DNA of 64,000 nucleotides from Larix kaempferi (Eukaryota > Streptophyta > Pinopsida > Pinales > Pinaceae): contig BSBM01000486.1 in NCBI GenBank assembly GCA_027924585.1, positions 41,060,001-41,124,000 of the forward strand, read 5' to 3'. Made by a program: the position numbers and the translations under genes. This document shows positions 1-11,167 of this stretch, piece after piece. Within the stretch, counting starts at the first letter, position 1, and the number at the start of each line of letters is the position of its first letter. The notes below the pieces were generated by a model, which ran no database searches, was not told where the DNA came from, and saw nothing but the letters and a program-made list of their open reading frames with translations.

Positions 1-2212
1 CTGGCACCTTCGGAACTTCATTTTCTTTAATTTCATCAAGCACTATGTACTCTGTGTTTTCCTTTTCCTGTTTCTTTCCCTGCAACTGATCTTTATACAT
101 GACCTTTTCATTGAATATCACATCTCTACTCCTGATGATTTTGTTATTTTCATAATCCCATAAACGATAACCAAATTCATCAACCCCATATCCAATAAAG
201 GTACATTTGTTGGATTTAGCTTCAAGCTTTGTTCTATTTTCTTTATCAATATGGACAAATGCTTCACAACCAAACGTTCTCAGAAATGAGTAGTTTACCT
301 TTTTATCTGTCCATGCTTCCTCTGGAATACCACCATCCAAAGCACTTGAAGGTCCTCTGTTTATTAAATAAACAGCAGTATTTACAGCATCCGCTCAAAA
401 CTGTAAGGGCAACCCTGCATGCAGTCTCATACACCTTGCACGCTCCATGATCGTTTTGTTCATCCTTTCTGACACACCATTTTCCTGTGGTGTTCCTAGG
501 ACTGTCTTCTCTCTACGAATCCCATGGTATGAACAGTAAGTATCAAACTCCTTGCCACAGTACTCACCTCCATTATCAGATCTGAGACACTTCAATATTT
601 TTCCTATCTCATTCTCAACCAAAGCTTTCCACTTCGTAAAAGTAGCAAACACATCAGATTTCTGTCTAATGCAATAAACCCAAGTTTTTCTAGTTGCATC
701 ATCAATAAATGTAACATAATAATGAGAGCCACCAAGAGATTGTACCTGAGCCGGTCCCCATACATCTGTATGCACAAGCTCTAATTTTTCATTCTTCTTC
801 TGTTTCCCAACCCTGAGAAATCTGACTCTCTTATGTTTTCCATAAACACAGTTTTCACAGAATTTCAAACTCACCTGCTTCAAATCCGGCAACAACTTCC
901 TTGAGTGGAGAATCTGCATCCCCTTCTCACTCATGTGGCCAAGCCTATGATGCCACAATGCTGTATCTGTTCCTGTGGAAGCTAAAGAGATAGAATGGTC
1001 AGTATTATGAGGACATAAATACAACGTACCTACTCTGTCTCCTTTTGCTATCACCATTGATCCTTTAGTGATCTTCCACCACTTTTCTCCAAACGTAGAT
1101 AGACAGCTGTCATCTCCCAACTGCCCTGTTGAGATCAGATTTCTTTTCATAGCAAGAATATGCCTAACTTCTTTCAACAACCAATCAATTCCATTCTTAA
1201 CTTTTATCCATACCTTACCCATTCCAACAATTTTACATGACTCATCATCACCCAATAAAACATGTCCAAAGTCGCCAGGAACATACTCATGAAAGTATTT
1301 CCTATGGGGTGTAGCATGACATGAAGCTCCTGAATCTACTACCCAATAATCACTAGTATTATCTAATGCAAGAATCAAAGCATCTTGTAACACATCACCT
1401 GCTACATTTGCTTCCTGGGTAGTTTCCTTCTGTACATCTCCTTTCTTCTTTAGAGATTTGCAGTCTTTCTTCAGATGTCCTTTCTTTCCACAGTTCCAGC
1501 ACTCTATCTTTCCCAGTTTGGACTTGGATCTGCCCGTTTTAGACTTTCCACGATTACCTTGGCTCTTTCCTCTCTCCTTTTGTCTTCCCCTGCTCTCCAT
1601 GGTCAACGCATTACCTGATGTCTCACCTATGCTTTTTCTTCGCATTTCCTCGCTAAGAATAACACCAATAACATCATCAAATTTCAAGGTGTTTGAACCA
1701 GAGACAGAGTTACTTACAACCATGACCAAGCTATTCGAGCTTTCTGGCAATGAACACAAGATTAGAAGAGCCCTAACCTCATCATCAAAGTTCACACTTA
1801 CAGAACTTAGCTGATTTGTAACCGTATTAAACTCATTTAAATTATCAGTAACAGATCCACCTTCAGACATCTTCATATTAAATAAACACTTCATTAGAAA
1901 TACCTTGTTGGAGGCCGAGGGTTTTTCATACAGCTTACCCAATGCTTTCATCAAACCCTCTGTTGTCGTTTCTTTTGAGATATTGAAAGCCACCGACGAA
2001 GCGAGGCTCAACCGTATTGTTCCCAGAGCCTTTATGTCAAGAACCTCCCATTCTTCATCCTTCATAGCCGTCGGCTGCTTTGCTTTTCCTCCCAACGGTA
2101 GGAATAGATCCTTCTGGTACAGATAGTCCTCCATTTGCATCTTCCATAACCCAAAGTTTTTGCCATTAAACTTCTCGACCTTAAACTTTCCTTCTTCTGC
2201 CATTGCTCCCAC
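1..2212 (-). pseudogene. Copia element A: Gag-protease-integrase, continuing beyond the left edge
   Basis: This is the Ty1/copia polyprotein read from ATG at 2212, 51 bp inside the primer-binding site. Domains in order are an N-terminal gag region (about residues 8-200), a CCHC zinc knuckle (CWNCGKKGHLKKDC, near residue 237), the aspartic protease motif VDSGASCHATP, the GAG-pre-integrase domain ([10 protein letters not shown]) and the integrase core (HTDVWGP, then [10 protein letters not shown], then NGVSERMN). The frame is open for 605 codons to a TGA at 395-397. Copy B has Trp (LQFWADAV) at that site, so this is a TGG-to-TGA nonsense change. Beyond the stop the same frame stays readable to base 1, reaching the start of the reverse transcriptase linker. 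RT and RNase H lie outside the window. Gag precedes Pol in one frame, as is usual for copia. Confidence 0.93.
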
Positions 2213-2263
2213 TCGAACCAGAAACCCTAGCTTCCTGCGGGTTTAACTGCCAAATAGACCTTT

Positions 2264-2277
2264 GGCTCTGATACCAA
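2264..2277 (-). promoter_or_regulatory. Primer-binding site of copia A (initiator tRNA-Met type)
   Basis: On the minus strand this reads TTGGTATCAGAGCC, two bases inside the LTR end (TCTAACA). It matches the standard plant copia PBS that pairs with initiator tRNA-Met, and it sets both the LTR boundary and the minus orientation. Confidence 0.92.
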
Positions 2278-2278
2278 T

Positions 2279-2863
2279 TGTTAGAAAAACAGGATCGCAG
2301 AGCAATAAAAATAAACAGAAATGCAAATATAATCACACATACAAATTACAAGAGAGACACAGATATATCGTGGTTCACCCAACTTGGGCTACGTCCACAC
2401 TGAATTTTCCAGTCCTTATTATTATTACCATCCAGCAAGGTAAAGGGATACAACCTACAACACAACTGCTGCACTTTCTCTTCTCTGTTTCACAGTCTCT
2501 CTCATGATCTCAGAGATCTTTACAATGCATAAAACCTAATACATCCTCATCCCTAGCCGTATTACAATGTCTTTATTTTATAAGGGAAATACAATGGGAA
2601 AATACCACGGGATACCCAAAACCATGGGCCCGCAAAACAGCTGGCGAAAACAGCCCCAAAAATTTTCTTCGGGGGCGCTGCCCCCGGACCCCCCTGCCAG
2701 GGGGGATGGTCCCCCTTGGAACCCCGTGGGGGGGCGATGCCCCCCCACACCCCCCTGCAGGGGTGAGTGTATAGTCCACCTACATATCATATAAAAATGG
2801 GGTACAAACACGACTGATACAATATCATCTATGAGACTAGAAGATCTGGCTCCACAACCAACA
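2279..2863 (-). repeat. Copia LTR shared by copies A and B
   Basis: The LTR is 585 bp and on the minus strand runs from TGTTGGTTGTGG to TCTAACA. A primer-binding site lies to its left and a polypurine tract to its right, so it serves as the 5' LTR of copy A and the 3' LTR of copy B. A TATA-like TATAAAATAAA lies at 2572-2582 (minus strand). A GC-rich block at about 2640-2770 has repeated runs of C (G on the minus strand) that could form hairpins or G-quadruplexes. Related LTRs occur at 9132-9224, 52338 and 63806. Confidence 0.9.
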
Positions 2864-2877
2864 ATCTCCCACTTGGA
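2864..2877 (-). promoter_or_regulatory. Polypurine tract of copia B
   Basis: The minus strand reads TCCAAGTGGGAGAT directly before the LTR start TGTTGG. This is the classic copia plus-strand primer position and marks the 3' end of copy B's internal region. Confidence 0.85.
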
Positions 2878-2948
2878 GACTGATCACAGCAACTCCACCG
2901 CTGCTGCACTTGCTGGACTTGGACTTGGCAAATTTCTCCTCTTCACCT

Positions 2949-5640
2949 TCATGCTAGAAGGCCAACTAAAATCGAGCATGAACTCAGTTTCTCTCTGGTC
3001 ACTACCTTTGTGAACATGTCTGCAGGATTCTCGCTAGTATGTATCTTTTCCGGCTTCAACAGTTCATCTTCCAGAACAGAGCGTATGAAATGGTACTTGA
3101 GCTGTATATGTTTAGTCCTGGAATGGAATGCTGAGTTCTTTGCAAGATGAATGGCACTCCGGCTGTCACTATACAATCTGCTATCCTTCTGCTTCTTACC
3201 CACTTCCTCCATAAACCTCTGCAACCAAATAATCTCTTTACTAGCCTCTGTAATGGCAACATACTCTGCTTCTATTGTTGAAAGTGCAACAACCTTCTGT
3301 AGTTGAGAAATCCAGCTTACTGCTGTTCCACCTACAGTAAACACATACCCTGTGGTGCTCCTCCTCCTATCCTTGTCACCTGCCATATCTGCATCAACAT
3401 ATCCCTGTAGAACAGTGTCTGAACCTCCAAAACATAATGCCTTAGTGGTAGTACCTCTCAAATACCTGAGAATCCATTGTACTGCCTTCCAATGTTCTTT
3501 ACCTAGATTGTTCATATATCTACTCACAACTCCCACTGCATGTGCAATATCTGGTCTTGTGCACACCATGGCATACATCAAGCTGCCAATTGCTGATTGA
3601 TAGGAAATCTTGGACATGTAATCTATCTCTTCTTGTGTCTTGGGACACATTTCCTTACTTAGACTGAAATGGTTAGCCAAAGGTGTACTTACAGGTTTTG
3701 CATTCTGCATTCTGAACCTCTCCAACACCTTTTGTATGTACTCACTTTGAGACAATGTCAATTTGCGATTTTTCCTGTTTCTCGTTATTCTCATACCAAG
3801 GATTTGCTTTGCAACACCCAAATCCTTCATCGCAAATGAATTAGCTAGCTTCCTTTTGAGTACATTTATATCCTGCATGTCAGACCCTGCAACAAGCATG
3901 TCATCCACATACAATAACAAGATAATATATCTTCCATTGTCTAGCTTCTTGAAATAAACACAGTGGTCAGAATAACATCTACTATAACCTTGTTATGTCA
4001 TAAACCTGTCAAACTTTAGATACCACTGCCTTGGAACTTGCTTCAAGCCATACAAGCTCTTTTTCAACCTGCATACCAAATCCTCCTTACCTTTGACCTC
4101 ATACCCTTGTGGCTGCTGCATATATATTTCTTCCTCCAAATCCCCATGGAGGAAGGCTGTTTTTACATCTAACTGTTCAAGATGCAAATCTTCTACCGCC
4201 ACTAGACTTAAGATAGTCCTAATTGAAGTCATCTTAACAATAGGAAAAAATATTTCATCAAAATCTATACCTTTCTTCTGTGCAAACCCCTTTACAACAA
4301 GTCTGGCCTTGTACCGCTTCTTACCTCCTTCTTCTTCCTTCAACTTGTAAATCCATTTGTTTTGCAATGCTCTTTTACCAGCAGGCAACTGAACCAAATT
4401 CCAAGTCTGGTTTCCTACCAATGAGTCCATCTCCTCATTCATGTCTTGCTCCCACTTCTTTCTAGTTTCCACCTGCATTGCTTCTTCATAACATTCTGGT
4501 TCACCAGAATCAGTCATCAATAAATAATACATTGAAGGAGAGTATCGTTCAGGGAGTCTACTTAACCTGGTAGATCTTCTTACAGTTGAAGGAGTTTCAG
4601 GTACTTGCTGCTGCTCTTGATTTTCTGGCACCTTCGGAACTTCATTTTCTTTAATTTCATCAAGCACTATGTACTCTGTGTTTTCCTTTTCTTGTTTCTT
4701 TCCCTGCAACTGATCTTTATACATGACCTTTTCATTGAATATCACATCTCTACTCGTGATGATTTTGTTATTTTCATAATCCCATAAACGATAACCAAAT
4801 TCATCAACCCCATATCCAATAAAGGTACATTTCTTGGATTTAGCTTCAAGCTTTGTTCTATTTTCTTTATCAATATGGACAAATGATTCACAACCAAACG
4901 TTCTCAAAAATGAGTAGTTTACCTTTTTATCTATCCATGCTTCCTTTGGAATACCACCATCCAAAGCACTTGAAGGTCCTTTGTTTATTAAATAAATAGT
5001 AGTATTTACAGCATCCGCCCAAAACTGTAAGGGCAACCCTCCATGCAGTCTCATACACCTTGCACGCTCCATGATCGTTCTGTTCATCCTTTCTGACACA
5101 CCATTTTCCTGTGGTGTTCCTGGGACTGTCTTCTCTCTACGAGTCCCATGGTATGAACAGTAACTATCAAACTCCTTGCCACAGTACTCACCTCCATTAT
5201 CAGATCTGAGACACTTCAATCTTTTTCCTGTCTCATTCTCAACCAAAGCTTTCCACTTCTTAAAAGTAGCAAACACATCATATTTCTGTCTAATGCAATA
5301 AACCCAAGTTTTTCTAGTTGCATCATCAATAAATGTAACATAATAATGAGAGCCACCAAGAGATTGTACCTGAGCCGGTCCCCATACATCTGTATGCACA
5401 AGCTCTAATTTTTCATTCTTCTTCTGTTTCCCAACCCTGAGAAATCTGACTCTCTTCTGTTTTCCATAAACACAGTTTTCACAGAATTCCAAACTTACCT
5501 GCTTCAAATCCGGCAACAACTTCCTTGAGTGGAGAATCTGCATCCCCTTCTCACTCATGTGGCCAAGCCTATGATGCCACAATGCTGTATCTGTTCCTGT
5601 GGAAGCTAAAGAGATAGAATGGTCAGTATTATGAGGACAT
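2949..5640 (-). pseudogene. Copia element B: integrase, reverse transcriptase and RNase H
   Basis: This is the 3' two thirds of copia copy B in a single frame. It starts at the pre-integrase domain ([10 protein letters not shown] at 5582) and passes through the integrase core ([25 protein letters not shown]), the RT ([21 protein letters not shown] and the catalytic LLYVDDMLV near 3910) and RNase H (STIEAEYVA, then TKHIQLKYHFIR). The only break is one in-frame TAA at 3993-3995, just before the segment holding the YVDD motif. The sequence is nearly identical to copy A where they overlap (5020-4622 against 395-1). The upstream protease part was separated by the insertion at 5641-8739 and resumes at 8745. 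RT and RNase H residues look intact, so the copy is probably young. Confidence 0.93.
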
Positions 5641-6403
5641 TGTAAAATTAGTCACAGCAGATCTAATGAACAAGTAAATCAATCACAACAGATGAACATA
5701 GAAAATATGGTGCAAAACTGTGCAAAACATGCAGCAGTGCTCTCTATCCCAGAAAGGGTGAATGAATTACAATACAAACTATATAATCCAATTACTGTCA
5801 ATGGCAATTCGAATTGAATAAGTAGGCCATTCGAATCACTGAAATGGAGTAGCTTGACTCAATCTAGGAGTCCTCATCAATCATCGGTGTTGCTCATCAA
5901 TCACAACAAACAGTCATCCAGGTGTCAAGCTGAGTCTAACTGATCATAATAAATGTAACTGAAGTGTGTAGCACTGATATAGGATCTGGAGGCTCAGTGG
6001 GGGCGCATGGGAGGCTAACTGGAGTCAGAGCAAGTCACCTAATCGAACTGGAGGTCAATCGGAGGTGAAACAGTCAGTCAGGAGTGAAATCGGAGTGAAA
6101 TCAATCAGAATCGGAGCTAACTGAATGTAACTGGAGTGAATCTGCAGTGGTAGGTGAACAAGTGCACCCTTCTCAGTCAGTGGGTGAGAAGAGGGCGCCT
6201 TTCAGCTTAGGAGGGCTAAAACTCTGTGGAAAGTGGCTCCCGGGTGCTAGAAGAAGGTGGATAAGGTGCTGGAGGCATCAAACTGGTGACTGGACTGCAT
6301 ATCCTGAAATAGATCATGCAAGATCCTGAAGTAGATATGTATCCCGAAATAGATGATCCTAAAATAGATATGTATCCCGAAATAGATGATGGATATCCGA
6401 ACA
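5641..6403 (-). repeat. 3' LTR of the non-autonomous element
   Basis: Copy of 7977-8739 with TG and CA ends. Near its right end a degenerate 33-bp motif containing cccgaaatagatgat repeats about three times, and the block before it is rich in ggagtgaa/ggagctaa motifs. The polypurine tract follows at 6404. Confidence 0.93.
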
Positions 6404-6420
6404 CCCCCCCTCAAGCTAGA
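6404..6420 (-). promoter_or_regulatory. Polypurine tract of the non-autonomous element
   Basis: The minus strand reads TCTAGCTTGAGGGGGGG, ending exactly at the LTR border. A second similar run (cccccc, 6550-6555) lies about 130 bp further inside. Confidence 0.8.
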
Positions 6421-6600
6421 CTATGATGTGCCAACTAAAATAATGTGGGGCCCTGGTAACTAAGACCAAAGGTCATCCCAATACAATAATCCAAAAAATA
6501 ATAACAGTCAATAAACCGAGGAAATGGGGAAAACCTCATGGGAAAAATACCCCCCCTCAAAATAGACTGTAGTACACCAAAAGATTTAACTGCTCCAAAA

Positions 6601-7635
6601 TCATGTAGATATGTCTGGAGGTATCTTACTCTTGGGAGTAAATGGATCATGCTCCAAAAACATGTGCTTGAATTCTCCATCAGTGGATGCAAGCGAATGT
6701 GGAGACTTTATGAACTTGCTCTTCATACCGAAAAAGGTGAGAACAAATCTGAAAATATGAGGATGATCCTGGAACCTGTGATTCGAACCAAGTGAGGTAG
6801 GAATAGCTCCAATCGGATCAAATAGATCTTGAACCTTGAACTTCTTATCAATAGAAGTTAAATCAGCTCCAAAAATAGATGAATGGTTTCTTGAGATCTC
6901 CTTTGAACCAACAAGGGTGAGATCAAAACCAAAATCAGCAAAAAGTGCATGAGAATTGAACTCAAGCGAATGGTAGTGCTCTTCATCTTCATTAAAACTC
7001 TGAGAAACTTTGCAAATGATAGAACATAAGTTTATAGAAGGCATGCAATCAAGGAGGGCGAATGCTTCACCTCCAAAATCAGATTTTACCTCCAAAACAT
7101 CAAGTAGATCATTATTCCGCATGCCGACAAACTCATGTGAAAGAGAGGATTCAAGAACCTCTTCGGAATCTAGAGTATGAGCTTGTTTATCTTGCTCAGA
7201 ATTCGAAATAGAAGACTTTGAGAGAATGAGTGTTAAATCTATAGTTTCTTCTTCATCTTGAACAATTGTTGAGGCCAACACATGATCGGAAAGAACACAT
7301 AAGGAGATCTCACTGGGCTTGTTCTCCAAAAGGCTAGCATGATCCTCTTCTTCCTGCTTTCCAAATTCTTTGTCAAGTTGGACCCATAGATCACTTGGAT
7401 TTTCAGCAGTCTTAATGAGGTAGCGCATACAAGGAGACATAGCAAGACATATTGCTCCAAAAGCTCTATCACAATCATTGAGCCAATCATTCTCCTCTTC
7501 ATCGGAATCAAAATCTCTTGTATTACCAATGCACATATCAAAAAGACATTGTCTCTTCAAGAATGCAATCATCTTTGGTTTCCATTCATCATAGTTGAAT
7601 GGAGTAAGAATATTTTGTGAAGAAGAAGTCTCCAT
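6601..7635 (-). CDS. Gag-like protein of the non-autonomous element
   Basis: This ORF of 344 codons is the only one in the element. The N-terminal 110 residues resemble the copia Gag family (DUF4219/UBN2 type): LTPFNYDEWKPKMIAFLK near the start, then a spaced DLWVQLDKEF. The rest is acidic, low in recognisable motifs, and has no CCHC knuckle or protease motif. The ATG lies about 330 bp from the PBS, as expected for a first ORF. The product would form or join virus-like particles, but whether it is functional cannot be seen. No nonsense codon interrupts it, which agrees with the near-identical LTRs. The family assignment rests on a short N-terminal match. Confidence 0.7.
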   Translation of the reverse strand: METSSSQNILTPFNYDEWKPKMIAFLKRQCLFDMCIGNTRDFDSDEEENDWLNDCDRAFGAICLAMSPCMRYLIKTAENPSDLWVQLDKEFGKQEEEDHASLLENKPSEISLCVLSDHVLASTIVQDEEETIDLTLILSKSSISNSEQDKQAHTLDSEEVLESSLSHEFVGMRNNDLLDVLEVKSDFGGEAFALLDCMPSINLCSIICKVSQSFNEDEEHYHSLEFNSHALFADFGFDLTLVGSKEISRNHSSIFGADLTSIDKKFKVQDLFDPIGAIPTSLGSNHRFQDHPHIFRFVLTFFGMKSKFIKSPHSLASTDGEFKHMFLEHDPFTPKSKIPPDIST

Positions 7636-7962
7636 CTTTGCATTAGCGAATGCACATGGAGGAAGTAAGAAACCTGCAAATCACATCAAAACAACCACAA
7701 TAAGGTCGAACAATCCACCCTTTGAGAGTTGCATCACACCTGGGATTGGATTTCAAGCAATGTTGAATGGGTCCAATGTATCAAATCCAGGAATTATGTG
7801 GTAACTCAAGCTTCTGGAGTGGTATTGGAATAATTTTCAAGCTTTGCATGCACAGGAGCGAATGCCCTTGAGATATCTCATGCCAAACTTATTGCAATTT
7901 TTAGCAATTCAGTCAAATCTTCTTGTATAAACACCTGTAGAAAAGAGATCTTGTCCCTGCAA

Positions 7963-7976
7963 TGGCTCTGATACCA
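7963..7976 (-). promoter_or_regulatory. Primer-binding site of the non-autonomous element
   Basis: The minus strand reads TGGTATCAGAGCCA immediately after the LTR end. It is complementary in type to initiator tRNA-Met and gives the element's minus orientation. Confidence 0.92.
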
Positions 7977-8739
7977 TGTAAAATTAGTCACAGCAGATCT
8001 AATGAACAAGTAAATCAATCACAACAGATGAACATAGAAAATATGGTGCAAAACTGTGCAAAACATGCAGCAGTGCTCTCTATCCCAGAAAGGGTGAATG
8101 AATTACAATACAAACTATATAATCCAATTACTGTCAATGGCAATTCGAATTGACTAAGTAGGCCATTCGAATCACTGAAATGGAGTAGCTTGACTCAATC
8201 TAGGAGTCCTCATCAATCATCGGTGTTGCTCATCAATCACAACAAACAGTCATCCAGGTGTCAAGCTGAGTCTAACTGATCATAATAAATGTAACTGAAG
8301 TGTGTAGCACTGATATAGGATCTGGAGGCTCAGTGGGGGCGCATGGGAGGCTAACTGGAGTCAGAGCAAGTCACCTAATCGAACTGGAGGTCAATCGGAG
8401 GTGAAACAGTCAGTCAGGAGTGAAATCGGAGTGAAATCAATCAGAATCGGAGCTAACTGAATGTAACTGGAGTGAATCTGCAGTGGTAGGTGAACAAGTG
8501 CACCCTTCTCAGTCAGTGGGTGAGAAGAGGGCGCCTTTCAGCTTAGGAGGGCTAAAACTCTGTGGAAAGTGGCTCCCGGGTGCTAGAAGAAGGTGGATAA
8601 GGTGCTGGAGGCATCAAACTGGTGACTGGACTGCATATCCTGAAATAGATCATGCAAGATCCTGAAGTAGATATGTATCCCGAAATAGATGATCCTAAAA
8701 TAGATATGTATCCCGAAATAGATGATGGATATCCGAACA
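7977..8739 (-). repeat. 5' LTR of the non-autonomous element
   Basis: 763 bp, one visible difference from the other LTR. The PBS is directly on its inner side and the gacat target duplication on its outer side (8740-8744). Confidence 0.93.
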
Positions 8740-9131
8740 GACATAAATACAACGTACGTACTCTGTCTCCTTTTGCTATCACCATTGATCCTTTAGTGAT
8801 CTTCCACCACTTTTCTTCGAACGTAGATAGACAGCCACCATCTCCCAACTGCCCTGTTGAGATCAGATTTATTTTCATAGCAGGAATATGCCTAACTTCT
8901 TTCAACAACCAATCAGTTCCATTCTTAACTTTTATCCATACCTTACCCATTCCAACAATTTTACATGGCTCATCATCACCCAATAAAACATGTCCAAAGT
9001 CGCCAGGAACATACTCATGAAAGTATTTCCTATGGGGTGTAGCATGAGATGAAGCTCCTGAATCTACTACCCAATAATCACTAGTATTATCTAATGCAAG
9101 AATCAAAGCATCTTGTAACACATCACCTGCT
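8740..9131 (-). pseudogene. Copia B: protease fragment, 5' truncated
   Basis: This continues copy B on the far side of the non-autonomous insertion. It contains AGDVLQDALILALD and the protease motif VDSGASSHATP, and runs to TLYLC, where the insertion cut it. Everything upstream (gag, zinc knuckle, PBS and most of the 5' LTR) is deleted. At 9131/9132 the coding sequence joins directly to the first 93 bp of the LTR, sharing about two bases at the junction. Copy B could therefore not make its own Gag. Confidence 0.9.
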
Positions 9132-9224
9132 ATAGTCCACCTACATATCATATAAAACTGGGGTACAAACACGGCTGATACAATATCATCTATGAGACTA
9201 GAAGATCTGGCTCCACAACCAACA
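9132..9224 (-). repeat. Truncated 5' LTR of copia B
   Basis: 93 bp nearly identical to 2771-2863, ending at the same ...ccaaccaaca border. Only the LTR 5' tip survives; the rest was lost in the deletion that joined it to the protease region. Confidence 0.88.
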
Positions 9225-9634
9225 TGTTTGTTGCTGCGCATCCTGAAAACCCGGGTATGTCCAGAAAGCAGCCAACATGGGGTCACATGTAATAAGTCCT
9301 GGAGATCTGGACAGGATGAAAAAGGCCTTAGATGCTCTTTAGGGTTCTTGCTAGTCAAGAGACTCTTTTAAGGTTTTGTGATGCACGTAATAAGTCTTGA
9401 GATTTCCACAGTATGGCCAGTGATGACGACGACCTGCAGGTGGTGGGCCTACATCCAGTATGAAAAGGGACTGGCTCTGTAGAACTTCCTATGACGATAA
9501 GATTCAGAGATTGATTGAGATAGCAGCAGCAGTGATGATGATGATGACTCGATGACTCCAGTGACGATGATCCAGAGAAGAAGACTTGTGCTAGAAGACC
9601 TGTGTCGAGAAATACCTTCCTAGTTAAGAGGGAG
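9225..9634 (+). mobile_element. 3' internal remnant of another LTR element ending in a polypurine tract
   Basis: No domain is readable with confidence. The stretch ends in a purine-rich tract (aagagggag, 9627-9634) directly before a TGTTGATG LTR start, so it is the 3' untranslated part of a plus-strand copia-like element. Its upstream side was replaced by copia B at 9225. Confidence 0.5.
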
Positions 9635-10215
9635 TGTTGATGTATATGTAACTTCGGAATGTATTTCACATATATGTATATTGTATTCCTATAGAGATAT
9701 TATTATTCCTCTATACGGAAGTGTAGTCATTTATATTGTAAGTGTCGTAACTTATACTTGATGGGTTATTAGACCACCTTGTTGGGGTCGGCCTTGTATA
9801 AGTCATGTGGGTCAAAGGGTTATTAGACCACCCTATTGGGGGTCGGCCATGTGGGTCAAAGGGTTATTAGACCACCCTAGTGGGGGTCGGCCCAGTCAGC
9901 ATTATGTTAAGTGGTTAAATTGAGGCCGACCTAGTTGATTAAAGGTCAAGTCAAGTTAGTGTATAAATAGAGAGTGTGTCTCTCTCATTTTACACATTCT
10001 ATTCTCTCACTCACACTTGGGAGAGTGTCGCACTTGTGGAGGAGGAGGCTCTGTTGCTAGGATAAGACTATCTCTTGTATTCTGGTTGTATCATTGCTCT
10101 ATCTATCTCTGAGGAAGTTATTGGGGTTTTTCACCTTTATGGTTTTCCCCAAGTAAAATATGTGTCTCTTGTGTGCTTGCATTATTGTGTCCATGATTGA
10201 TATGCTGTACATGTT
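9635..10215 (+). repeat. Copia-like LTR, right end uncertain
   Basis: The start TGTTGATGTATATG follows a polypurine tract. A TATA box (TATAAATA, 9962-9969) is followed by a CT-rich leader and an A-rich polyadenylation-like stretch (aagtaaaata, about 10150). Three imperfect direct repeats containing gggttattagaccacc (9764, 9818 and 9859) may be an enhancer-like array. No clear CA end or target duplication was found. The LTR may extend to about 10298, where aattggtgct weakly resembles a decayed PBS. Confidence 0.6.
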
Positions 10216-10299
10216 GTTCTCTCAGTTAAGATCCTAGATCAGATAGAAGTAAATTCTGAAAATTTAATACCCTTAATTATGATTGTTAAACAAACAATC

Positions 10300-11167
10300 A
10301 AATTGGTGCTAAAACATATTGCCTCTAAGGATTACATAAAAAATATGAAATTTAAATTATGTCTTTTGGTCTATGTCTCAACTAGGCTTACATATTGTTC
10401 AAACATCTTCATATTCACATCCTTTGCTGCTATGTGTTGATGCAGCTTCTTTATGTAGTTTTTGCTTCGGACTCTGATGCTTTCAATGTTTTTCTTATTC
10501 TCCGTGTTCCAAACTTTGAACCCTATATTCCTTTTCTTCTTTTTGCAGCATGGCTTCAGCCATCTCTTCTTCTTGGGAGGTGCAAGATTGCACTGCTCTT
10601 TTTCAATTCCATAAATTTGCTTATAAATACAGTGATATACACCTTATTCAATGCTTCATTCAACATCTTCATTGATATTTTCCATATCTTCTTCCTTGAT
10701 CTGCTTATCATCATTCAAATGTTGAATTCCCTTCATAACAAGGGTTGCAATCTCAATCTTCAAATACTATAATTTAGGCATATCTAAAACCCACTTGTTG
10801 TTCACATCATGTGACATATTGCCATCCTCATATTTTTCAACACAACCTAGAAACTAATAAAACAAAATCTCTTCAAGACTCCACCTCATAAAGATCTTAT
10901 CATTAGGATGTTCAAAAACAAGATTGCAATCTGTCTTCATATCATCTTCTTGTATTCCATTTTCAATAGAATTCATGGTTGTCTCCATCTCTTCTTCAAC
11001 CTTTGTTCTCGCAACATCTTCAACTAGGCCACATTCTTCATCTTCTACACCTGCAACATCAGATAAACCATTAGTAAAATAAATTGTCCCCTATGGCACA
11101 TCTTCCTCAGTTGTTTCGTTGGATAGTACTTTTGTTAGATCTCATTTTCCCTGTCTCCTTCATCTAT
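10300..11167. other. Low-coding AT-rich stretch
   Basis: No gene is recognised. The minus strand here shows fragments that could continue the decayed Gag region to the right, with acidic residues and frequent stops, but no family motif. The plus ORF at 10395-10772 is hydrophobic, T-rich and without any motif. Confidence 0.4.

Larger units (their letters stand above)
5641..8739 (-). mobile_element. Young non-autonomous LTR retrotransposon inserted in copia B
   Basis: This is a complete 3,099-bp element with two 763-bp LTRs (5641-6403 and 7977-8739). The ends are TG...CA and the insertion is flanked by a 5-bp target duplication, gacat (5636-5640 and 8740-8744). Uninterrupted copia A (about 1000-1020) shows the empty site. 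By eye the LTRs differ at one base (a/c near 5818 and 8154), so insertion was recent. A tRNA-Met PBS sits at 7963-7976 and a C-rich (minus-strand purine) tract at 6404-6420. The 1.57-kb interior encodes only one Gag-like ORF, with no protease, integrase or RT. It must therefore depend on enzymes supplied by another element. Confidence 0.95.

Noticed and set aside
2562-2811. Gly/Pro-rich ORFs in four frames
   Set aside because: They lie in the GC-run block of the copia LTR and have no homology features.
10395-10772. 125-codon hydrophobic plus ORF as a membrane protein gene
   Set aside because: T-rich sequence gives Phe/Leu/Ile by composition; no promoter, family motif or conserved start is visible.
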